A stretch of 64,000 bases of DNA from Kineosporia corallincola (lineage in GTDB: Bacteria > Actinomycetota > Actinomycetes > Actinomycetales > Kineosporiaceae), in assembly GCF_018499875.1 (NCBI RefSeq), contig NZ_JAHBAY010000019.1, forward strand, positions 1-64,000. The letters are read 5' to 3'. This document shows positions 1 through 7,378 of this stretch, in pieces (the stretch's first letter is position 1; each line of letters opens with the position of its first letter). Below the pieces are notes generated by a model that saw only the letters and a program-made list of their open reading frames with translations, did not search any database and had not been told where the DNA came from. The translations under genes were made by a program, and so were the position numbers.

Positions 1-44
1 TCGTCCTCGTCTCGCCGCGGGAAACCGTTGATTGACCGGGACAC

Positions 45-1019
45 TCAGGCGGGCGCGTAGCGGTTGGCCGGGATCGGCAGGCCGAGGCGCTCACGCAGCG
101 TGTGCCCCGGCGGTGGTGCCGGGACCAGCGGGGCCAGCAGCGGCAGGTCGACGCTCTGCTCGGCCGGCAGCAGGCGCACGCCGTCGACCGAGCGGTGCAG
201 GTCGGTGAGCAGGTCGTGCAGGGCCTGGGCGGAGCCGACGTGCCGCAGGCGCTCACCGCTCCAGGCGGTGGTGCCGTCGAGGCGGGCCAGTCGTTCGGTC
301 GCCTTCTCCTGCGGGGTGTCGAGGACGACCTCGAGATCGACGAACACCAGCTGCTCGCGGCCGGATCGGTGCGGGTCGCCGGTCAGGACGATGTCGGCGT
401 GCTCGTCCACGCCGAGGTGCTCGGGGGCGATCACGACCACCTGCCCCTGGGGCGATCGCGGGGTGATCAGCGGGCCCTTCACACTGAACGTGGCGCCGGT
501 GAAGTCGATGTGGTGGACGCGCGCGGAGTCGAGGTAGCGGCCGGTGGGTACGTCGCGGATCACGGCGTCGTCCTCCCAGGAGTCCCACAACGACCGCGCC
601 GTGACGATGACGTCCGCCACCTCGCCGCTCAGAGCGTCCCCACGCAGTGCGGGTGCACCGACCGTGGCGAGGGCCGCCGCGTCACTGGCCGCCCCCACGA
701 GCCAGGCGGCCCGGCCGTGACTCGCGTGGTCGAGACTGGCCAGCTGGGTGGCCAGGTGGAACGGCTCGGTGGTGCTGGTGTGCAGCACGGGGGCCAGGCC
801 GATACGACGCGAAATGGTGGACGCGAACGCGGCCCGGGTGCCCGCCTCGAGTCGGGCGGTGGCCGGGACGGGGGCGTCGTCGAAGGTCGCCAGGACGAAT
901 CCGGCGTCCTCGGCCTGCCGGACGGCACCGCGCAGGGCGGCGGCCGAGAGCGCTTCACCCGCGGCCGGGTGGGCGCCGGCTCCGTCGAGGTCGACGGCCA
1001 GGAACAAGGGGCGGGTCAT
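45..1019 (-). CDS. Luciferase-like FMNH2-dependent monooxygenase, NtaA/SnaA/DszA branch
   Basis: A 324-residue flavin monooxygenase of the luciferase-like superfamily. The NtaA/SnaA/DszA branch is recognised by LWDSWEDDAV (residues 144-153), then PTGRYLD and HIDFTGATFSVKGPL, and by PFHLATQLASLDHASHGR in the N-terminal half. Members oxidise small organic molecules with FMNH2 from a separate reductase. It is shorter than typical DszA/NtaA proteins (about 450 residues), so the C-terminal part is reduced. The ATG start overlaps the stop of the small gene upstream, so translation is probably coupled. Together with the SsuD-like and DszB-like genes nearby, a role in organosulfur breakdown is inferred. 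The substrate cannot be read from the sequence. Confidence 0.85.
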   Translation of the reverse strand: MTRPLFLAVDLDGAGAHPAAGEALSAAALRGAVRQAEDAGFVLATFDDAPVPATARLEAGTRAAFASTISRRIGLAPVLHTSTTEPFHLATQLASLDHASHGRAAWLVGAASDAAALATVGAPALRGDALSGEVADVIVTARSLWDSWEDDAVIRDVPTGRYLDSARVHHIDFTGATFSVKGPLITPRSPQGQVVVIAPEHLGVDEHADIVLTGDPHRSGREQLVFVDLEVVLDTPQEKATERLARLDGTTAWSGERLRHVGSAQALHDLLTDLHRSVDGVRLLPAEQSVDLPLLAPLVPAPPPGHTLRERLGLPIPANRYAPA

Positions 1020-1231
1020 CGCGACCTCCGGATCACGGCGTCGAGACCGTCCCGTGCGGCCAGGTCGTCCTCACTGCCGAGATCGTCGAAAGATCCGGCG
1101 TCTCGCCGGGGGACGACGTCCGAGGTGACCGCGCGCATCACGGCGCCGCACCCGAAGAGCGCGATGTCCTCGTCGTACCCGAGCCGCATGGTCGGGGCGT
1201 TCACGACCGGCTTCCTGCGCCAGAGACTCAC
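1016..1231 (-). CDS. Small unidentified protein between nitroreductase remnant and monooxygenase
   Basis: A 71-residue reading frame that I do not recognise. It begins with a GTG that overlaps the TGA of the nitroreductase fragment (GTGA) and ends in an overlap with the ATG of the downstream monooxygenase. It has no signal peptide or membrane segment. Two readings are possible: a genuine small coupled gene, or the shifted remainder of a gene that began with the nitroreductase-like segment. The C-terminal half is rich in Asp and Arg. Confidence 0.4.
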   Translation of the reverse strand: MSLWRRKPVVNAPTMRLGYDEDIALFGCGAVMRAVTSDVVPRRDAGSFDDLGSEDDLAARDGLDAVIRRSR

Positions 1232-1377
1232 CAGGTGCCCCCGTGCCGGCGGTCGCTCGCGGACGGGGTGCGGCGGGCGCCCTCACGGATCCGCTCCGGC
1301 GCATCCGGCGGGATCGGCTGGTCGGCGTAGCTGCGGACGTTGCGCCGTGAGATCAGCGCTTCCCAGGTCTCGGCCAT
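1228..1377 (-). pseudogene. Nitroreductase N-terminal fragment (49 codons)
   Basis: From an ATG at 1377 the minus strand encodes MAETWEALISRRNVRSYADQ followed by PIPPDAPERIREGARRTPSAS. This is the start of an FMN-dependent nitroreductase (RRNVRSY..PIP, RRTPSAS), which normally runs on for about 200 residues. Here a TGA stops the frame after 49 residues and the remaining domain is missing. A flavin reductase or nitroreductase next to a two-component monooxygenase would make sense as an electron donor. This copy cannot fold as one, so it is read as a remnant whose start and promoter are still in place. Confidence 0.7.
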
Positions 1378-1389
1378 GCGCTTTATTGT

Positions 1390-1404
1390 CTACCAAATCA
1401 ATAG
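1390..1404. promoter_or_regulatory. CTA-N9-TAG dyad, candidate operator (site 1)
   Basis: CTACCAAATCAATAG lies just upstream of the minus-strand start at 1377. In inverted orientation it matches the site at 7273-7287 in 13 of 15 positions. CTA-N9-TAG contains the T-N11-A pattern of LysR-type boxes. An IclR-family or other sulfur regulator is equally possible. Confidence 0.5.
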
Positions 1405-1482
1405 AGTTTACTAGAGGGAGGGCGCCCTGGCCTCACCGGTTCCCGGCATCACCGAGCCGATCTGCGACACAACCCTTCTCAA

Positions 1483-1524
1483 GCTGCGCCGCTACGCCGG
1501 GGTCCCCCGGCGTAGCGGCGCAGC
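1483..1524. terminator. 20-bp perfect hairpin downstream of ssuD-like gene
   Basis: Two 20-nt perfect complementary arms (1483-1502 and 1505-1524) are separated by 2 nt. The hairpin sits about 100 bp past the end of the minus-strand operon. There is no clear U-tract, which is common for actinobacterial stem-only terminators. Confidence 0.6.
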
Positions 1525-1630
1525 GGCTCGATCGTTGAATCACCCCGGGCTCCAGCGTGTACGCGGCGCGAGGGCCTCACACGTCCCGCACACTCATCGC
1601 CGCAATCGCCGGAATCGCCGAAGCACTGCC

Positions 1631-2704
1631 CTACCGGCCACCGTGGCGCAGGGTCGGCAGGATGCTCTCGGCCACCCGGTAGGCCTCTTCCAGCAACGGG
1701 TTTGCCGACAGGATGAACGTGTCCACCCCCAGCGCCCGGTACTCGGTGAGACGTTCGATCACCTGCTCGGTGCTGCCGACCACAGCGGTTCCCGGGCCCG
1801 GGCGGAACAGGCTCATCCCCGGCCACAGGTTCGGTGACGTCTCCAGTTCACGCGCCCGGGCCGGCACCCGGCCACCGTGCTGGCGGAACTGCCGCTGCCA
1901 GCCCTCGCCGTCGTTCTCGCCGCGAGCGCCCAGCTGGCGCGCGTACGTGGCCTGGCTGGTGACGTCGAGCAGCCGGTCGGCGGCCGCCCAGGCCTCCTCC
2001 TCGGTGTCTCGCACGATCAGGTGCAGCCGCAGACCAAGTTTCAGCGAACGTCCTCTGGCAGCCGCTCTTTCCCGCACCCGGTCGAGCTTCTCGGTCAGCT
2101 GCGCGGTCGGCTCGGCCCAGGTGAGGTAGACGTCCACGTGCTCGGCGGCGACCTCGATCCCGGCCGGTGACGAACCCCCGAACCACAGGGGGACGCCTCC
2201 CTCCTGGAGAGGGGGCAGGTCCCGGAAGTCGGAGCCCGCGTCCTTCAGGTCGTAGAACCTGCCCCGGTGGTCGAAGACCTCGCCGGAGGTCAGGCGCCGC
2301 ACGATGCCCCAGTACTCGGCCGACAGCTCGTAGCGCTCGTCGTGCTCCAGGTGCAGACCGAAGCGGCGCAGGGCCTCGGTCTGCCCGTTGACCACGTTGA
2401 ACAGCAGCCGCGGGCCGAACAGGTGCTGAAACGTCAGGGCCTGCTTGGCCAGGGTCACCGGCGAGGTCAGGCCCGGGTGCACGGCCAGCAGCGGTCTGAA
2501 CGTCGGGCCGGTGACGGCGGCCAGCGCGCTGCCCAGCGGCCAGACGTCGTACTGATCGGTGGCCAGCAGCGCCCCGTCGAACCCGAGGCCGTCGACGGCG
2601 GCGGCCAGGCGCTGGAGGTAGCCCAGGTCGGCCGGGCGGCGCCCGTCCGATTCCCAGGGGTAGGGGCCTTCTTTCGGGATGATGTACCACAGGACGTCGG
2701 TCAC
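1631..2704 (-). CDS. ssuD: SsuD-type FMNH2-dependent alkanesulfonate monooxygenase
   Basis: A 357-residue luciferase-fold enzyme of the SsuD group, which uses FMNH2 and O2 to split C-S bonds of sulfonates to sulfite and an aldehyde. Visible hallmarks are the N-terminal WYIIPKEG strand, GFDGALLATDQYD near residues 39-51, FNVVNG (about 101-106), WFGGSSPAGIEVAAEHVDVY (about 175-194) and the C-terminal VVGSTEQVIERLTEY. Its length fits the family. It is the last gene of a minus-strand operon, and its start overlaps the stop of the SBP-fold gene upstream (ATGA type). No flavin reductase gene is seen in the operon, so reduced flavin must come from elsewhere. Confidence 0.9.
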   Translation of the reverse strand: MTDVLWYIIPKEGPYPWESDGRRPADLGYLQRLAAAVDGLGFDGALLATDQYDVWPLGSALAAVTGPTFRPLLAVHPGLTSPVTLAKQALTFQHLFGPRLLFNVVNGQTEALRRFGLHLEHDERYELSAEYWGIVRRLTSGEVFDHRGRFYDLKDAGSDFRDLPPLQEGGVPLWFGGSSPAGIEVAAEHVDVYLTWAEPTAQLTEKLDRVRERAAARGRSLKLGLRLHLIVRDTEEEAWAAADRLLDVTSQATYARQLGARGENDGEGWQRQFRQHGGRVPARARELETSPNLWPGMSLFRPGPGTAVVGSTEQVIERLTEYRALGVDTFILSANPLLEEAYRVAESILPTLRHGGR

Positions 2705-3600
2705 GGCCGGGCCTCCAGGGCCGCGTCGACGTGGGTGGCCAGGTCGGGCAGGTAGGCGTCGGCCACGGTGATCCGGGGCGACAGGAACCCACCGTCGGCG
2801 AGGATGCCGGCCGCTTCCTGCTGTTCGGCGATGACGGCGGCATCGACGCTCTGGAGCTTCCAGGGCAGGCGCGACAGTGCCTCCCGCCAGTCCTGCTCCT
2901 GGCCGCCGAGCTCGGCGGCAGCGTGCTCGGCGGCTTCGTCCAGGTGCGTGGCAGCCCAGGAATCGGCCTGTTGCAACGCCTTCACGACCGCGGCGAGGAC
3001 CTGCGGGCGGTTCTCGGCCAGATCGCGGCGGGCGAAGAAGACCGACCTGTCGGTGATCACGTCGCCGGTCTCGACGAGTTTACGAACGCCGCCCTCGCGC
3101 AGGGCGCCGTACAGGTCGGCCTCCTGGGCCACCCAGGCGCCGATCTCGCCGCTCTTCAGCCTCGGCAGGGACGCTTCGGCCGAGGGCCTCTCCGAGACCA
3201 CGTCGGTGTACGAAAGCCCGGCGTCGTGGAGGGCCTTCGCGACCAGGTGGGTGTGCCAGGACCCGACCGAGTGCACGACCGTCAGGCCGCGCAGATCGGC
3301 GACGGTGCGCACCGGGCCGTCATCGGCCACCAGCAGCGCCCCGTGCTCCGGTCGCGGCGTGGAGACCGCCGCGTAGACGATGTCGTGCCCGGCGGCCTGA
3401 CCGGTCAGTGGCGGGGTGGCGCCGGTACCGCTGATGTCGATCGTTCCGTCGGCCAGCAGTCCCGCCGTGCGGGTGCCGTCCTCGAAGTGGTGGAAGACGA
3501 CGTCCTCGCCGAACGGGGCCAGGGCCTGCTGGGCGAACTCCAGCCGGGCCAGGTGGTACAGGGACGGGTTGCTGACATGAACGCCGATGGTGACGGTCAT
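2701..3600 (-). CDS. SsuA/NMT1-like SBP-fold protein without signal peptide
   Basis: A 299-residue protein with the periplasmic-binding-protein fold of the SsuA/NMT1/THI5 group: LADGTIDISGTGATPPL near 49-65, TVADLRGLTVVHSVGSWHTH near 98-117, and LKSGEIGAWVAQEADLY near 147-163. There is no signal peptide or lipobox: the chain starts directly with the first strand (MTVTIGVHVSNPSLYH), so it should stay in the cytoplasm. It contains no cysteine, so DszB-type chemistry is excluded. A good ribosome-binding site (AAGGAG) precedes the ATG. It lies between the ABC ATPase and ssuD genes and overlaps both. It may be a cytoplasmic enzyme or a substrate-delivery protein rather than a transporter component. 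Confidence 0.75.
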   Translation of the reverse strand: MTVTIGVHVSNPSLYHLARLEFAQQALAPFGEDVVFHHFEDGTRTAGLLADGTIDISGTGATPPLTGQAAGHDIVYAAVSTPRPEHGALLVADDGPVRTVADLRGLTVVHSVGSWHTHLVAKALHDAGLSYTDVVSERPSAEASLPRLKSGEIGAWVAQEADLYGALREGGVRKLVETGDVITDRSVFFARRDLAENRPQVLAAVVKALQQADSWAATHLDEAAEHAAAELGGQEQDWREALSRLPWKLQSVDAAVIAEQQEAAGILADGGFLSPRITVADAYLPDLATHVDAALEARP

Positions 3601-4313
3601 CGTGGCTCTCCTTGCTTCTGCTGCACCCCGAGATCGGCGAGCAGCTGGGAACGGATCCGGGTGAAGGCGGGACGGGTGGGGTCGCGGGGCTGTTCGAGGT
3701 CGATGCGCTCGTCGCGGATCAGCGCGCCCTGTCGCAGGACGGCGACGCGGTCGGCCAGGCGCACGGCCTCCTCGACGTCATGGGTCACGAGCACGACCGC
3801 CGGCTGGTGGCGGGCGCACAGGTCGGCGACGAGGTCTTGCATGCGCAGCCGGGTCAGGGCGTCGAGGGCGGCGAAAGGCTCATCGAGCAGGAGAAGTTCG
3901 GGTTCCCGGACGAGGGCGCGCGCCAGGGCGACCCGCTGGGCCTCCCCGCCGGACAGGGTGCCGGGCCAGGCGTCCGCGTGCGCGCCCAGGCCCACCTCCT
4001 CCAGCGCGGCCAGCCCGAGCGAACGGGTCGCGGCGGTGCGGGGCAGCCCGACCACCACGTTGGCCAGGACCCGTTTGCTGGGCACCAGCCGGGGTTCCTG
4101 GAACACCACCGTGCGCCGCCGCGGCACCAGCACGGTGCCGCCGTCGGGATGGTCGAGCCCGGCGAGAATCCGCAGCAGCGTGGTCTTCCCGGTGCCACTG
4201 GCGCCGAGCAGGGCCACGAAGTCGCCGCGGGTGACGTCGAGGTCGATGCCGTCGAGCACGTGCCGCTCGCCGAAGGTGCGCCGCAGGCCGCGCACGATCA
4301 CCGCGTTCGTCAT
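3597..4313 (-). CDS. ABC transporter ATPase, SsuB/TauB type
   Basis: A 238-residue nucleotide-binding subunit of a nitrate/sulfonate/taurine-type importer. Walker A is GASGTGKTT, the signature is LSGGEAQR, and Walker B is ELLLLDEPFAALD followed by the switch VTHDVEEA. The ATG at 4313 is chosen because it forms an ATGA overlap with the permease stop; the frame is open further upstream but lies inside the permease gene. It powers uptake with the permease and the lipoprotein SBP encoded just upstream. The family context and the neighbouring desulfonating enzymes suggest an organosulfur substrate. Confidence 0.92.
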   Translation of the reverse strand: MTNAVIVRGLRRTFGERHVLDGIDLDVTRGDFVALLGASGTGKTTLLRILAGLDHPDGGTVLVPRRRTVVFQEPRLVPSKRVLANVVVGLPRTAATRSLGLAALEEVGLGAHADAWPGTLSGGEAQRVALARALVREPELLLLDEPFAALDALTRLRMQDLVADLCARHQPAVVLVTHDVEEAVRLADRVAVLRQGALIRDERIDLEQPRDPTRPAFTRIRSQLLADLGVQQKQGEPR

Positions 4314-5143
4314 CGTCGTGCTCCTGCCCGCCGCCACGGCATCAGAAGCCGTTCCAGGGTGCGGACGATCACGTCGGCCGCCAGCCCGAACAGGCCGTAG
4401 ACGATGATGCACAGCGCGAGGATGTCGGTGCGCACGAAGTTCTGCGCCTGCGTCATCAGGTAGCCGATGCCCGCGGTGGCGTTGAGTTCCTCCGCCGCGA
4501 TCAGCGCGACCACGCTGAGGGTCATCGACAGCCGCAGGCCCACGAGCAGCTGTGGCAGGGCACCGGGCAGGATCACCTCCCGGATCAGGGCGATACGGCC
4601 CATCCCGAACGTCCGCATCGCCTCGACCAGGCGCGGGTCGACCGTGCGGACGCCGCTGGTCGCGTTGACGTACATCGGGAACGTGGTGGCGAAGGCGATC
4701 AGCACGATCTTGGCCGTCTCACCGATACCGAACCAGACCAGGAACAGCGGGACGAGCGCGAGAAAGGGCACGGTGCGCAGCATCTGGACGCTTGAGTCGA
4801 TCAGCTCGTCGCCGAGCCGGCTCAGCCCGGTGGTCACGCCGAGCACCAGGCCCAGGCTCAGGCCGATCACCAGGCCCAGGCCCGAACGGCGCAGGGACGT
4901 GGTGAGGGCGGCCTGGAACTCGCCGTCACCCCACAGTTCCCCGACCGCCCTGATCACCTGGGCCGGGGAGGCGAGGACCTCGGGACGCAGCAGGCCGGTG
5001 GACGAGGCGGCCCACCACAGCAGCACGAGGGTCACCGGCCCCACCGTCCGCAGCAGCGCGGAGGTCCGGGACGAACGGACGCGGCGGCTGCGGACGGCGG
5101 GCTCGACCAGTCCGTCGGTGGCGGGGTCGGTCACCGCGGTCAT
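4310..5143 (-). CDS. ABC transporter permease, SsuC/TauC type
   Basis: A 277-residue integral membrane permease. It has a basic cytoplasmic N-terminus, about six hydrophobic segments starting at TVGPVTLVLLWWAAS, and the EAA loop (EAMRTFGMGRIALIREVILPG) that docks the ATPase. This is the usual architecture of nitrate/sulfonate/taurine permeases. Both ends overlap neighbours by ATGA, so it is translationally coupled to the SBP before it and the ATPase after it. A homodimer of this subunit would form the channel. Confidence 0.92.
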   Translation of the reverse strand: MTAVTDPATDGLVEPAVRSRRVRSSRTSALLRTVGPVTLVLLWWAASSTGLLRPEVLASPAQVIRAVGELWGDGEFQAALTTSLRRSGLGLVIGLSLGLVLGVTTGLSRLGDELIDSSVQMLRTVPFLALVPLFLVWFGIGETAKIVLIAFATTFPMYVNATSGVRTVDPRLVEAMRTFGMGRIALIREVILPGALPQLLVGLRLSMTLSVVALIAAEELNATAGIGYLMTQAQNFVRTDILALCIIVYGLFGLAADVIVRTLERLLMPWRRAGARR

Positions 5144-6147
5144 GACGCTCTCGTGCCCAGGCTCTCGACGTCGATGACCGAGGCGGCGACGTCGACCGTG
5201 CTCGTCGTGACCTTCTGCTCGGCGAAGAACTGGGCGACGGCGGCGTAACGCTTCAGGTCATCGTCGGTGATCGGCTCGACCTGTGCGCTGCGGCGCAGGA
5301 AGTCGAGGTTGATCTCCTTGGCCTCACCGGTGACGGACTGGGCTCCCGAGTCGGTGAACACGTTGACGTAGGGCTGCGGGTCGGCGATCAGCTGGGCGCT
5401 GGCCTCGTGCAGGTACTCGTACAGCGCCCTGACGACCTCGGGGTGCTCGTCGGCGAAGGCGGTGCGCACGGCCCAGACGGTGTAGTTGTCGGAGTCGATG
5501 TCCTCGCCCTGCACCAGCTGGCGGGAGGTGCCCTGGGCCAGGGTGGCCACGGTGTAGGTGCTCCAGGTGGCCCAGGCGTCGACCTGGCCGGAGCTGAACG
5601 CGGGCGCCGACTGGTCCGGGGCCAGGTACACGCGCTCGACCGAGTCGTACGGCACACCGGCCTTTTTCAGGGCCTGTAGCAGCAGGTACTCCCCCGTGCC
5701 GCCCTTGTTGACGGCGACCTTCTTGCCCTTCAGGTCTGCGACACTGGTGATCGAGGAGTCCTTCCTGACCAGGATGCCCTCACCGACCGGGTCGGGCTGA
5801 CCGGTCGCGAACAGCCGAAAGCCCGGGTTCGCGGCCAGTGACCCGATGCCGGAGGTGATGGATCCCTGGGCCACATCGAGCTGGTTCGCGTTGATCGCCT
5901 GTGCGGCGGGGGCGAACGGACCGGAGCTGCCGGTCCATTCGACGCCGGCGCCGACCGCGGACAGCGCCGCGTCGAGGCTGCCGTCCTTCTTGCCGAGCGC
6001 CAGGATCCCGGCGTTTCCCGGGTCGGGGATGCGCACCTGGATCGTCGCGCTGTCGGCGGCCTCGGCGTCCGAGCCGCAGGCGGCCAGGCCACTCATCGCG
6101 ACGACGGCCAGGAGCAGGGGGACGGCGACTCGTCTCGTACGGGTCAT
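5140..6147 (-). CDS. Lipoprotein substrate-binding protein, SsuA type
   Basis: A 335-residue extracytoplasmic binding protein. A short Lys/Arg-type signal ends in the lipobox LAAC (MTRTRRVAV...MSGLAACGSD), so it is lipid-anchored outside the membrane. The mature part shows the SsuA fold: IRIPDPGN-like first strand, ALGKKDGSLDAALSAVG, VADLKGKKVAVNKGGTGEYLL and FSSGQVDAWATWSTY. Its ATG at 6147 overlaps the TGA of the DszB-like gene, and an AGGAG sits 8 nt before it. It delivers the sulfur compound to the permease/ATPase pair. Alkanesulfonates or aromatic sulfonates are inferred from its neighbours, not seen directly. Confidence 0.9.
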   Translation of the reverse strand: MTRTRRVAVPLLLAVVAMSGLAACGSDAEAADSATIQVRIPDPGNAGILALGKKDGSLDAALSAVGAGVEWTGSSGPFAPAAQAINANQLDVAQGSITSGIGSLAANPGFRLFATGQPDPVGEGILVRKDSSITSVADLKGKKVAVNKGGTGEYLLLQALKKAGVPYDSVERVYLAPDQSAPAFSSGQVDAWATWSTYTVATLAQGTSRQLVQGEDIDSDNYTVWAVRTAFADEHPEVVRALYEYLHEASAQLIADPQPYVNVFTDSGAQSVTGEAKEINLDFLRRSAQVEPITDDDLKRYAAVAQFFAEQKVTTSTVDVAASVIDVESLGTRAS

Positions 6148-7175
6148 GACGGGTTCTCCTGATCGGCAGAGCTGGTGGGGGTGCGACGGGCGATCAGGTC
6201 GTGCGCCCGGCGCAGGGGTTCGTGATCGGCCCAGGCCCGCACGTCGACGGGCTCGGGCAGGAAGCCGTGCGTGCGCAGGAACTGCTCCTGTTCGGCCAGC
6301 AGGCCGAGGCGCTCGGCGGACAGGTCGAGGTGCAGGGACGCGCCGGCGGCGTAGGCCCCGGCCACACCGGCCGGGCCGGAACCGGTTTCGGCGGCGAGGA
6401 TGCGGTTCACCTCGCCCGGGTGGGCACTCGCCCAGTCGGCGGCCTCGATCAGCGTGGCCAGGAACCGGTCGACCACGGTCGGGTACTCGTCGAGCAAACT
6501 CTGGGCCACGGTGATCGGGCGCGGGGTGCCGTTGTTGATCCGGCTGCGGCGATCGGGCTGGGCATCCAGATCGATCGCCGTGACCAGCCCGTACCGCTGA
6601 GCCGACTCCACCGCGACCGCACCCTTGACGTAGACGGCGTCCACGCGTCCCTCCTGGAGGGCCGTGAGTTCTGCCTCCCACTGGCCCCGTTCACGCGAAC
6701 CCGCGGGCACGTCGATCAGCGTGGCGTCGGCCAGGGTGAGCCCGGCCAGGCCCAGGGCTCCCGCGAGACCGTGCAGGGCCATGGCCCGCCAGAAGTCGAT
6801 GCTGATCTCGTGCCGCGGCAGGGCCAGGCGCAGGCCTCGGAGCTGCGCGGCCCCGGTGATGCCGGAGTCGGCCCGGACGAGCACGGCCTGGCGTTCCTCG
6901 ATCCAGGTCAGGCCGATGAGCCGGGTGTCCCCACCGCGCGAACGGGCCCACAGCGCAGGGACGTTGCCGCCCTCGCGGAAGAGCGCGGGATGGGCGTGGG
7001 TGAAGTGACGCTCGTCGAGGGCGCCACGAGCGTCCTGGAACGAGCGCACCGAGATGCCGTCGGGGGCGAACTCGGCGCTCAGCGTGCCCCGGGCGGCAGC
7101 GATACCGGTGGCGGTGGGCACGGGACAGCGGGTGAACCACACCTCGTCGAGAGGTGGCGCTGCGGTGGTGGGCAT
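6144..7175 (-). CDS. DszB-like aromatic sulfinate desulfinase (SBP fold, cytoplasmic)
   Basis: A 343-residue protein resembling 2-(2'-hydroxyphenyl)benzenesulfinate desulfinase DszB, the last enzyme of the dibenzothiophene 4S pathway. The three catalytic residues described for DszB (Cys27, His60, Arg70) have counterparts: Cys17 in FTRCPVP, His57 in ERHFTH and Arg67 in LFREGGNVP. The His-to-Arg spacing is 10 in both. TRLIGLT and the C-terminal FLRTHGFLPEPVDVRAWA also match DszB. There is no signal peptide. ATG 7175 is preferred (AAGGGTGG upstream), though the frame is open further out. It is the first gene of the operon. Automatic annotation would probably call it an ABC substrate-binding protein; the catalytic triad argues for an enzyme. 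The true substrate is unknown. Confidence 0.78.
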   Translation of the reverse strand: MPTTAAPPLDEVWFTRCPVPTATGIAAARGTLSAEFAPDGISVRSFQDARGALDERHFTHAHPALFREGGNVPALWARSRGGDTRLIGLTWIEERQAVLVRADSGITGAAQLRGLRLALPRHEISIDFWRAMALHGLAGALGLAGLTLADATLIDVPAGSRERGQWEAELTALQEGRVDAVYVKGAVAVESAQRYGLVTAIDLDAQPDRRSRINNGTPRPITVAQSLLDEYPTVVDRFLATLIEAADWASAHPGEVNRILAAETGSGPAGVAGAYAAGASLHLDLSAERLGLLAEQEQFLRTHGFLPEPVDVRAWADHEPLRRAHDLIARRTPTSSADQENPS

Positions 7176-7272
7176 GACGAAGCCACCCTTCTCATCATGT
7201 GAATGTCGCGCACTCTGCGATCTCGCTTCCGAAACAACCCTGACAGCAACAGTTTCAGAAGCACGGCTTTGT

Positions 7273-7287
7273 CTACTGATTTTGTAG
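7273..7287. promoter_or_regulatory. CTA-N9-TAG dyad, candidate operator (site 2)
   Basis: CTACTGATTTTGTAG lies about 100 bp upstream of both the DszB-like gene (minus) and the IclR gene (plus), in the shared control region. It is the inverted-orientation match of the site at 1390-1404, and both are AT-rich islands in GC-rich DNA. Confidence 0.55.
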
Positions 7288-7378
7288 GCTTTACCCAGAC
7301 TGGCAGTTCCCGGTCCGGCGCGCAAGAGCCGATCTCTCACCATGTGAAAAGTGATGGGTCCGTCGATACACTGCGGAG

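Noticed and set aside
102-1538. Long open frame on the plus strand opposite the first monooxygenase
   Set aside because: It is the antisense of clear coding sequence in GC-rich DNA; the product is Gly/Arg/Val-rich with no domain.
2731-4407. 558-codon plus-strand frame opposite the SBP and ATPase genes
   Set aside because: Shadow of the minus-strand genes; Arg/Ser-rich in the second half and lacking any motif.
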